DNA of 5,231 bases from Microbacteriaceae bacterium (GTDB lineage: Bacteria > Actinomycetota > Actinomycetes > Actinomycetales > Microbacteriaceae). Positions within the stretch are counted from its first letter, which is position 1. Every line of letters begins with the position of its first letter. Location: the NCBI GenBank assembly GCA_025464125.1, contig JAODLU010000309.1, positions 1-5,231 on the forward strand, written 5' to 3'. The translations under genes were made by a program, and so were the position numbers. Below, piece by piece: positions 1-5,231 of the stretch. A model generated the notes under the pieces. The model made no database searches. It saw only the letters and a list, made by a program, of their open reading frames with translations, and had not been told where the DNA came from.

Positions 1-738
1 GTCTCCGAACTGTCCTGGAAGCACATCGAGCACGCGTCAGAGGTTGTCGAGGTTGGCCAGGAGGTCACCGTCGAGATTCTCGAGGTCGACCTCGACCGTG
101 AGCGCGTTTCGCTGTCGCTCAAGGCCACCCAGGAAGACCCGTGGCAGGTATTCGCTCGCACCCACGCCATCGGCCAGGTTGCACCGGGCAAGGTCACGAA
201 GCTCGTTCCCTTCGGCGCGTTCGTTCGCGTTGCAGAGGGCATCGAAGGCCTTGTTCACATTTCCGAACTCTCCGGCAAGCACGTCGAGCTCGCTGAGCAG
301 GTCGTGTCGGTTGGTGACGAGGTCTTCGTCAAGGTCATCGACATCGACCTCGAGCGCCGCCGCATCTCGCTGAGCCTCAAGCAGGCCAACGAGGGTGTCG
401 ACCCCGATGGCACCGAGTTCGACCCGGCACTCTACGGAATGCTCACCGAGTACGACGAAGCGGGCAACTACAAGTACCCGGACGGCTTCGACCCGGAGAC
501 CAACGAGTGGAAAGAGGGCTTCGAAACCCAGCGCGAGAAGTGGGAGCAGGATTACGCTGCAGCCCAGGCTCGCTGGGAAGCCCACAAGAAGCAGGTCACC
601 GCTGCGAACGAGCAGGTTATCGAAGACGTACCGGCTGGCGCCAGCTCATCGTTCTCGAGCGACTCAGAGTCGGCTGGCACACTTGCCGACGACGAGGCAC
701 TCGCAGCACTTCGCGAGAAGCTGAGCTCCAACTCCTAA
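1..738 (+). CDS. rpsA: 30S ribosomal protein S1, C-terminal part (5' end outside the window)
   Basis: S1 binds mRNA on the small ribosomal subunit through repeated OB-fold S1 domains. The reading frame is open from base 1 to the TAA at 736-738, giving 245 visible residues; the start lies upstream. Visible residues 1-43 are the second half of one S1 domain, and residues 58-129 are a complete one with the typical G-x-V, F-G-A-F-V and G-L-V-H-I-S-E-L signatures. The two domain halves (S-E-L-S to S-L-S-L-K) match at about 24 of 42 residues, as expected for duplicated S1 repeats. Residues 130-245 form the actinobacterial-type tail: an acidic, aromatic stretch, a probable helix near 170-205 rich in W, K, E and A, then a Ser/Asp/Glu-rich segment. 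Codon choice is strongly biased (GTC, CTC, AAG, GAG), as in highly expressed genes. A hairpin 11 bases after the stop probably ends the transcript. Confidence 0.96.
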   Translation, partial: VSELSWKHIEHASEVVEVGQEVTVEILEVDLDRERVSLSLKATQEDPWQVFARTHAIGQVAPGKVTKLVPFGAFVRVAEGIEGLVHISELSGKHVELAEQVVSVGDEVFVKVIDIDLERRRISLSLKQANEGVDPDGTEFDPALYGMLTEYDEAGNYKYPDGFDPETNEWKEGFETQREKWEQDYAAAQARWEAHKKQVTAANEQVIEDVPAGASSSFSSDSESAGTLADDEALAALREKLSSNS

Positions 739-748
739 CCGTCACCAA

Positions 749-786
749 ACGAACGGCCGGTCCTCTCCAGGGGACCGGCCGTTCGT
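749..786 (+). terminator. Probable intrinsic terminator after rpsA
   Basis: A perfect 15-bp inverted repeat (arms 749-763 and 772-786) encloses an 8-nt loop. It begins 11 bases after the rpsA stop. The stem is very GC-rich around the CGGCCGG core. Only a short, imperfect T-run follows (CGTT), which is usual for high-GC actinobacterial terminators. Its position at the end of a highly expressed gene, and the candidate coaE promoter just downstream, both support a terminator. The stem is symmetrical, but no converging gene is visible here, so the + strand is assigned. Confidence 0.85.
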
Positions 787-832
787 CGTTAAGAGCTGTC
801 GCGGCCTGCATGTACCTCACGGCGCGCGACGT

Positions 833-838
833 TAGCAT
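833..838 (+). promoter_or_regulatory. Candidate -10 element for a leaderless coaE transcript
   Basis: The hexamer TAGCAT fits the actinobacterial -10 pattern TANNNT. Seven bases separate it from the GTG at 846, the normal distance from a -10 box to the transcription start, so RNA could begin exactly at the start codon. No purine-rich Shine-Dalgarno sequence lies in 828-845, which fits leaderless translation. No convincing -35 hexamer is found at the expected spacing (near 810-815). The element sits between the rpsA terminator and the gene. The TANNNT pattern is short and can occur by chance. Confidence 0.4.
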
Positions 839-845
839 TGCCAGC

Positions 846-1493
846 GTGTATCTGATCGGGCTCACCGGAGGCATAGCCTCGGGCAAATCTGTAGTCGCAA
901 AGCGGCTTGCAGAACTCGGTGCATTCCACATCGACGCCGACCTGCTCGCGCGCGAGGTGGTTGCGCATGGCACTACTGGCCTTGCTGCCATCGAGAAGGC
1001 CTTCGGGCCGACGGTCATTGCCGAGGACGGAACCCTCAACCGGCCAGCTCTCGGAGCCATCGTATTCGGCGATCCGGCATCGCTGGCCGTTCTCAACGGC
1101 ATCACCCACCCGGCGATACACCAGCGCGTGAAAGAGCTCTTCGTCGAGGCGCAGGAGGCGAATCCGGATGTCGTGGTCGTCTATGACGTGCCGCTCCTGG
1201 CCGAGGGCGGCGCCCGGCGTGAATTCGTGTTCGACCTGATCGTCGTCGTCGATGCAGCGATCGAGACCCGCATCGCGCGCATGGTCGAGGTGCGGGGCCT
1301 GACCCGCCAGGAAGCACTCCACCGCATCAATTCGCAAGCCACCGATGCCGCGCGACTCGCTATCGCAGACGTCGTGATCGACAACAACGGCACGGTCGAC
1401 GACACGCTCTCGCAGGTAGACGCGCTCTGGCAGCGGGTCACCTCCGTTGCAGGCTCAAACGGAGAAGCTGCAGATGCGGGGGCCGCACGGTGA
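846..1493 (+). CDS. coaE: Dephospho-CoA kinase
   Basis: CoaE phosphorylates the ribose 3'-hydroxyl of dephospho-CoA with ATP, the last step of coenzyme A synthesis, in the cytosol. From GTG 846 the product is 215 aa, near the usual length for single-domain CoaE. Visible signatures are the P-loop G-G-I-A-S-G-K-S at residues 8-15, the H-I-D-A-D substrate motif (D30, D32), T-H-P at 87-89, Y-D-V-P-L-L at 113-118, an Arg-rich lid region near 142-170 (R145, R150, R160, Q164), and the C-terminal A-D-x-V-I-D-N motif near 174-180. The GTG is chosen because it places the conserved Y-L-I-G-L-T-G-G strand at the N terminus. An in-frame ATG at 810 would add 12 residues with no family resemblance and has no good ribosome site. 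The UPF0157 C-terminal domain fused to CoaE in mycobacteria is absent. The stop overlaps the next gene's GTG by four bases, so the two are probably translationally coupled. Confidence 0.95.
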   Translation: MYLIGLTGGIASGKSVVAKRLAELGAFHIDADLLAREVVAHGTTGLAAIEKAFGPTVIAEDGTLNRPALGAIVFGDPASLAVLNGITHPAIHQRVKELFVEAQEANPDVVVVYDVPLLAEGGARREFVFDLIVVVDAAIETRIARMVEVRGLTRQEALHRINSQATDAARLAIADVVIDNNGTVDDTLSQVDALWQRVTSVAGSNGEAADAGAAR

Positions 1494-2449
1494 GCGTTCG
1501 ACGCCGGCGCACGGTGCTCCTCGCGGCTCTCGCCATTGGCCTGGCTGCGTCATTCGCATTGGTTCCGCAGGCGGCAATCGCCGAGAACACCGCCGGGAAG
1601 GAACTGAAGCCCGTGATCTCATTCCAATTGCCGAATGCCGGCAGGCACGTTTTCAGCCCCAATGTTCCAAACCTCGCCACCGCTGGGCCGGCAGGTGGCC
1701 CGCTGCTGCTTTTCCTGCCTGCGACGCGGGCAGTCCCATCCGACTACACACAGTTTCTCGACACCGCGTCTTCCATGGGTTACCACGTGCTGGCCCTTGA
1801 CTATCACAACGTCGGGCTCTCGGTCGTGCGTGTGTGCGCGGGCAATCCGGATTGCTACGGCACCGTGCAGCGCAACCGATTCGATGGCAGCGACCCGTCG
1901 TCCTACAGTGCGATCAATCCCAAGGATTCGATCCTCACCCGGCTGCGATCCGCCCTGCGTTACCTGGGTACTGACGATCCCCACGGCGACTGGGGCCGGT
2001 ACATGGCAGGCTCGGCCGTCAGCTGGAACAGGATCGTCGTGGCAGGTCACTCACAGGGTGGTGGCCAGTCAGCGTTCATCGCACACGAACACGGAGTGCG
2101 GGGAGCCATCATGTTCTCGGCTCCGGTGCAGAGTGATGGAGGCGTTGCTGCCAGCTATCTGAGATCGCCGAGCGCGACACCGCCGTCACGCCTCTACGGC
2201 CTCGTCGATCGCGGCGACATGTACTACCGCAACGTCGTCGATTCCTGGGCGGCACTCGGAATGGGGACGCCAGTAGACGCCGATGGGCTGAAGGCCAGCA
2301 GCGGCGCGCATTCACTGGTCAGTGACCTGCATCTCGGAACCCCTGACCAGTCTCACCTCTTCACCGTCACTGACAGCGGGCCACGTGACGAATCAGGGGT
2401 TCCAGAATTCGCGCCAACCTGGCGCTGGATGTTGAAGCGACTGGCATAG
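1490..2449 (+). CDS. Exported alpha/beta hydrolase (serine esterase-like), substrate unknown
   Basis: This is a 319-aa protein with an N-terminal signal peptide: four arginines at 4-7, a hydrophobic core at about 9-25, and an A-I-A site predicting cleavage after residue 31. The R-R-T-V-L start resembles a weak Tat motif, but Sec export is equally possible. The mature part looks like an alpha/beta hydrolase: strand L-L-L-F-L-P at 72-77, Y-H-V-L-A-L-D-Y at 98-105, and the nucleophile elbow G-H-S-Q-G-G at 186-191 with Ser188 as nucleophile. Likely triad partners are D240 or D243 and H274 or H289; the sequence alone does not decide. C116 and C122 could form a disulfide outside the cell. It resembles the poorly characterised BPSS1187-type hydrolases, recognised from memory and not searched. 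GTG 1490 overlaps the coaE stop as GTGA; GGGGG at 1478-1482 is a weak ribosome site. A later GTG (1514) would remove the positive region of the signal peptide. Ester or amide hydrolysis is inferred from the fold. Confidence 0.87.
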   Translation: MSVRRRRTVLLAALAIGLAASFALVPQAAIAENTAGKELKPVISFQLPNAGRHVFSPNVPNLATAGPAGGPLLLFLPATRAVPSDYTQFLDTASSMGYHVLALDYHNVGLSVVRVCAGNPDCYGTVQRNRFDGSDPSSYSAINPKDSILTRLRSALRYLGTDDPHGDWGRYMAGSAVSWNRIVVAGHSQGGGQSAFIAHEHGVRGAIMFSAPVQSDGGVAASYLRSPSATPPSRLYGLVDRGDMYYRNVVDSWAALGMGTPVDADGLKASSGAHSLVSDLHLGTPDQSHLFTVTDSGPRDESGVPEFAPTWRWMLKRLA

Positions 2450-2466
2450 GCGTCCACGACCTTCGT

Positions 2467-4002
2467 ATGTATGGTGGGGTGGTGAAAATCCCGACAGCTG
2501 CAGCAGATCCCGAGAGCCTGGCTGAACTGATCGCACGGAGACACCGTGAATCCGGCGATTCCGCCTATCTTGAGGATGCCCGTTCCGATCGAACCTGGAC
2601 CTACGAGCAGGCCGCGGCGACGTCACAGGCGTGGGCGATCCTGCTGGACGCCCTGCAGGTTCCGGTTGGGGGCTTCATCGCACTGGACGTTGGCGATCCG
2701 CTCTCGTTCGCGGCGGCATACCTCGGGGTGATTGCCAATGGGCGCTGTTGCATACCCGTGAACCCCGAGGCCGCATGGTCGGATGTGATGGCGGTCTCAG
2801 CGCTGGTGGGAAACGTGAGCGTAATCGTCAGCGATCGCGACGAACCAGGGGACCCTGCGGGCGCCGCAATCGTTACCGTCGCCGTGGGCGGGTCGCCGCA
2901 CCTGGCGGCCGCCAGCAGTACGGGGCGGGATGCGGGTGGCTGCCAGGTGAGCGACCACAACGGTTCAGCGCTGCTTTTCACTTCAGGCTCGACTGGCACC
3001 CCCAAAGGGGTTGAGCTGCCGTCCACGCAGCTGCTTTTCGTGGCCCGCCAGATCGCAGCCCACAACGCGCTGGCCAGTGGCGACCGCGGATACAACCCCC
3101 TGCCGCTTTTCCACGTCAACGCCGAGGTGGTCGGCCTGCTCTCCACGCTGGTGGCCGGGTCGACTCTCGTGCTCGACCGACGCTTTCATCGCACCGGGTT
3201 CTGGGAGTTGCTGCGCGAGCGAAACATCACCTGGCTAAACGCGGTGCCAGCGATGCTGGCCGTGCTGGCGCGCGGTGGAGTGATGGACCTGCCTGCCAGC
3301 CTGCGATTCGTGAGGTCGGCATCCGCGCCCCTGCCGGAAGCTGTGCGCGGCGCGCTCGACGGTGTGGACCTGGTCATCAGTTATGGAATGACCGAAGGTG
3401 CCAGCCAGATCACTGCAACGCCACTGGGCGTGCAACTGCGGGATGGCTCGGTCGGTCTGCCCGTCGGTTCTGAGGTCCAGGCGCGTTCGGAGGATGGAAA
3501 AGCTTTGGCGCCCGATCAGGTTGGGCACCTCTGGGTGCGCGGACCCGGAGTCGTCACACGCTACTTTGCCGACCGGGCAGCAGACCGTTTCGACGACGAT
3601 GGCTGGCTGAGCACCGGCGACCTCGGAAGGATCGACGCTGACGGCTGGGTCTACCTTGTTGGGCGCACCGACGACGTGATCAACCGCGGGGGTGAGAAGG
3701 TCTACCCGGCCGAGGTGGAGGAAGTGCTGCTCGGCGACGCGAGGGTTCGCGAAGCAGTGGTCGTGGCGGAGCCGGATGCGATCCTCGGCCATGTGCCGGT
3801 GGCCCTGGTGATACTGGTCGACGCTGCGACGGACGCTGGCATGACGGTTGTCGAAGACCTTGTGGCGCGGTGCGAGTCAGGGCTGCCCAGGTTCAAACGG
3901 CCGGTGGAGATCCGGATAGTTGACGACGTGCCCCGTGCGCCGACTGGCAAGGTGCAACGCGGACGCCTGCGATCCGAACTGGCAGGCCAGGTGGGCAAGT
4001 GA
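2467..4002 (+). CDS. ANL-superfamily acyl-CoA ligase (AMP-forming)
   Basis: The enzyme should adenylate a carboxylic acid with ATP and transfer it to CoA, in the cytosol. The 511-aa length is normal for the family. Core motifs are intact: the Gly/Ser/Thr-rich phosphate loop F-T-S-G-S-T-G-T-P-K at 171-180, Y-G-M-T-E at 306-310, S-T-G-D at 382-385, hinge G-R-T-D-D at 399-403, G-G-E-K-V-Y-P-A-E-V-E at 408-418, and the catalytic lysine K495 in P-T-G-K. The P-L-F-H-V-N segment (213-218) and F-H-R-T-G-F-W near 240 recall acyl-CoA synthetases of the oxalyl-CoA synthetase/Pcs60 type, but the substrate cannot be assigned. MenE is unlikely, as no menaquinone gene is nearby. The start is uncertain: ATG 2467 is used here, while in-frame GTG 2479 and 2482 are alternatives and none has a strong Shine-Dalgarno sequence. 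It lies 17 bases after the hydrolase and its TGA overlaps the acyltransferase GTG, so it is probably in the same operon. Confidence 0.92.
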   Translation: MYGGVVKIPTAAADPESLAELIARRHRESGDSAYLEDARSDRTWTYEQAAATSQAWAILLDALQVPVGGFIALDVGDPLSFAAAYLGVIANGRCCIPVNPEAAWSDVMAVSALVGNVSVIVSDRDEPGDPAGAAIVTVAVGGSPHLAAASSTGRDAGGCQVSDHNGSALLFTSGSTGTPKGVELPSTQLLFVARQIAAHNALASGDRGYNPLPLFHVNAEVVGLLSTLVAGSTLVLDRRFHRTGFWELLRERNITWLNAVPAMLAVLARGGVMDLPASLRFVRSASAPLPEAVRGALDGVDLVISYGMTEGASQITATPLGVQLRDGSVGLPVGSEVQARSEDGKALAPDQVGHLWVRGPGVVTRYFADRAADRFDDDGWLSTGDLGRIDADGWVYLVGRTDDVINRGGEKVYPAEVEEVLLGDARVREAVVVAEPDAILGHVPVALVILVDAATDAGMTVVEDLVARCESGLPRFKRPVEIRIVDDVPRAPTGKVQRGRLRSELAGQVGK

Positions 4003-5186
4003 CCGTCTCCAGTCTCCCTGACGCGCCACGCACATCCCGGCACCTGTACGAGATCGATGTGGTCCGCATCCTCACATTTGCATGCGTTATAGCAGTGCAC
4101 ACGACCAGTCATACCGTAGCTGGTGACGATATCCCGCTCTATGGCTTCCTCGCCCTCGCGCACTTCACCAGGCAGGTGTTTTTCGCGCTATCGGGGTTCG
4201 TGCTGGTCTACAGCTACCTGGCGAAGCCCGTGCCGATGAAGAGGTTCTGGCCGCGCCGCTTCCTGCTGGTCGGGGTGCCATACCTAGTCTGGTCGGCCAT
4301 CTATTTCATCGTCGCCAATATCTACTCGCCCCAGGGTTCCCTGCTCGACATGGCAGGTCGCTTCGTGATCAAGGTGGCCACTGGCACCGCCTGGTACCAC
4401 CTCTACTTTTTGCTCGTGACGATGCAGGTGTACCTTCTCGTGCCCGCGATCGTATGGCTTGTGAAGAAGTCGCGCGGCCACCACGTCGCGATGCTCGCCG
4501 TTTTCGGCGTGTTCCAGTTGGTGATCACCGGTGTGTACGCGTATGCGGGGTGGCTGCCGGGCTGGCTGGATGACTATTCGAAGGTGTACTTCTTCAGTTA
4601 CCTCTTTTTCATCATGCTAGGAGCAGTGGCAGCCGATCACGCGGAACAGCTCCTGGCGTGGGTCGCGTCGCACCGCCGCATGATCGCCATCATCGTGGTC
4701 GCGACCGCCGTTCTCACCATCGCCGTCTTCGCTTTCCAGGCTGCAGGGATGGGCTACAGCCTCTACCGCGCCGGCACGCCACTGCAGCCGGTAATCATGG
4801 TCTGGGCCGTGGCGGTGGCGCTCGGATTCCTTGCGATCGGCAGCTGGTGGGCGGCGAGAAGGCAGTCGGGCGGCTTCGTTGCCAGGGCTGTGGATGTCGC
4901 ATCCGACCGTTCGTTCGGCATTTTCCTGTCGCACCCGCTCGTGCTGTGGCTCATCCTGCTCGCTGGCGATGGACTTCTCGCTCACCTTGTTCCTACGCCC
5001 TGGCTGACCCTCGTGGCGTACGTGCTCGTCGTCGTGGGTGCTGTGGCCATCACAGAGCTTGCACGCCGGTCTCCCGCGAGTCTTCTCCTCACCGGCCGGC
5101 CGTGGAGGCCAAAGAAGAAGCCGGAGTCCAGCCAGCGGCCTGAGAGTGTATCGACCGGCGCTGCCTCAGCCCCGCCGCTCGACTAG
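3999..5186 (+). CDS. Membrane acyltransferase, AT3 (acyltransferase 3) family
   Basis: AT3 proteins are inner-membrane enzymes that acylate glycans, lipids or antibiotics, usually drawing acyl groups from the cytosolic side. The 395-aa product has about ten hydrophobic segments (roughly 24-36, 48-71, 88-108, 131-154, 163-184, 198-214, 226-248, 265-282, 305-323, 334-352), matching the family's ten-helix core. Family marks include E-I-D-V-V-R near the N terminus, the R-x10-H pair (R23 and H34) required in studied members, F-F-A-L-S-G-F-V at 61-68, W-Y-H-L-Y-F-L at 132-138, and S-F-G-I-F-L-S-H-P at 305-313. No SGNH domain is fused, so it is the stand-alone type. A tail of about 43 residues rich in R, K, P, S and A follows the last helix and is probably cytosolic. 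GTG 3999 overlaps the ligase stop (GTGA), with AGGTGG at 3989-3994 as a reasonable ribosome site. Acceptor and acyl group are unknown; the ligase next door is the obvious candidate supplier of acyl-CoA. Confidence 0.92.
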   Translation: MTVSSLPDAPRTSRHLYEIDVVRILTFACVIAVHTTSHTVAGDDIPLYGFLALAHFTRQVFFALSGFVLVYSYLAKPVPMKRFWPRRFLLVGVPYLVWSAIYFIVANIYSPQGSLLDMAGRFVIKVATGTAWYHLYFLLVTMQVYLLVPAIVWLVKKSRGHHVAMLAVFGVFQLVITGVYAYAGWLPGWLDDYSKVYFFSYLFFIMLGAVAADHAEQLLAWVASHRRMIAIIVVATAVLTIAVFAFQAAGMGYSLYRAGTPLQPVIMVWAVAVALGFLAIGSWWAARRQSGGFVARAVDVASDRSFGIFLSHPLVLWLILLAGDGLLAHLVPTPWLTLVAYVLVVVGAVAITELARRSPASLLLTGRPWRPKKKPESSQRPESVSTGAASAPPLD

Positions 5187-5212
5187 TTGCCGTTCGTGCG
5201 CTGCTGGGCTCC

Positions 5213-5231
5213 GGCCGTCGCTCCGACGGTT
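5213..5231. terminator. Possible hairpin terminator after the acyltransferase, at the window edge
   Basis: A perfect 6-bp stem (5215-5220 with 5224-5229) closes a 3-nt loop, and two G-T wobble pairs could extend it to the window end. It begins 27 bases after the acyltransferase stop, a plausible place for the operon terminator. The sequence ends at the hairpin, so any T-run cannot be seen. The hairpin may also lie inside the end of a gene on the other strand. Confidence 0.35.

Noticed and set aside
1..390. Repeated DNA between about 13-130 and 271-387.
   Set aside because: It reflects the two homologous S1 domains of the ribosomal protein and is not a mobile or regulatory repeat.
37..585. 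Long minus-strand open frame opposite rpsA.
   Set aside because: High-GC genes with strong codon bias commonly leave open antisense frames. The rpsA frame is unmistakable, and the antisense product shows no recognisable domain.
507..845. The coaE reading frame is open upstream to an ATG at 507, giving a possible 328-aa protein.
   Set aside because: The extension overlaps the rpsA 3' end in another frame and crosses the terminator hairpin. Its residues are Arg-rich and unlike CoaE, and the family N terminus fits GTG 846.
2450..2466. Short gap between hydrolase and ligase examined for a terminator.
   Set aside because: There is no inverted repeat and too little space, so transcription probably reads through.
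3235..3792. Long minus-strand open frame opposite the acyl-CoA ligase.
   Set aside because: It lies wholly within conserved ligase motifs on the + strand, has no recognisable domain and no supporting ribosome site.
2467..4002. MenE (o-succinylbenzoate-CoA ligase) as the identity of the ligase.
   Set aside because: Shared ANL motifs do not distinguish it, and no menaquinone gene is present in the window, so a specific name would be unsupported.

Overview
The window is high-GC DNA with actinobacterial gene content. The ribosomal protein S1 tail (an F-D-P-A-L-Y-G-M stretch, then a long Trp/Lys/Glu/Ala helix) and the rpsA-coaE order suggest Actinomycetota, most likely Microbacteriaceae or a close relative. 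That placement is by recognition and was not searched. All five genes lie on the + strand, and coding density is very high.

Layout. (1) Positions 1-738 hold the 3' part of rpsA (30S ribosomal protein S1), which ends at a strong GC-rich hairpin (749-786) that looks like an intrinsic terminator. (2) coaE (dephospho-CoA kinase, last step of CoA synthesis) most likely starts at GTG 846. A TANNNT -10-like hexamer ends 7 nt before that GTG and there is no Shine-Dalgarno sequence, so a leaderless mRNA is plausible. (3) Three accessory genes follow: an exported alpha/beta hydrolase with a GHSQGG nucleophile elbow (1490-2449), an ANL-superfamily acyl-CoA ligase with all core motifs (2467-4002), and a ten-helix membrane acyltransferase of the AT3 family (3999-5186). 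(4) The last 45 bases hold a small hairpin and possibly the extreme 3' end of a convergent gene.

How the genes may work together. The coaE/hydrolase and ligase/acyltransferase junctions are 4-base GTGA stop/start overlaps, and the hydrolase and ligase are only 17 bases apart, so coaE and the three accessory genes look like one transcription unit. A simple reading is an acyl-handling route: the hydrolase cleaves an ester outside the membrane, the ligase activates a carboxylic acid as its CoA thioester, and the AT3 protein moves an acyl group onto an exported glycan or lipid. CoaE supplies CoA, but its place beside rpsA is ordinary actinobacterial synteny, so its link to the pathway may be accidental. 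The substrates cannot be read from the sequence. No mobile element, CRISPR array, tRNA or rRNA was seen.
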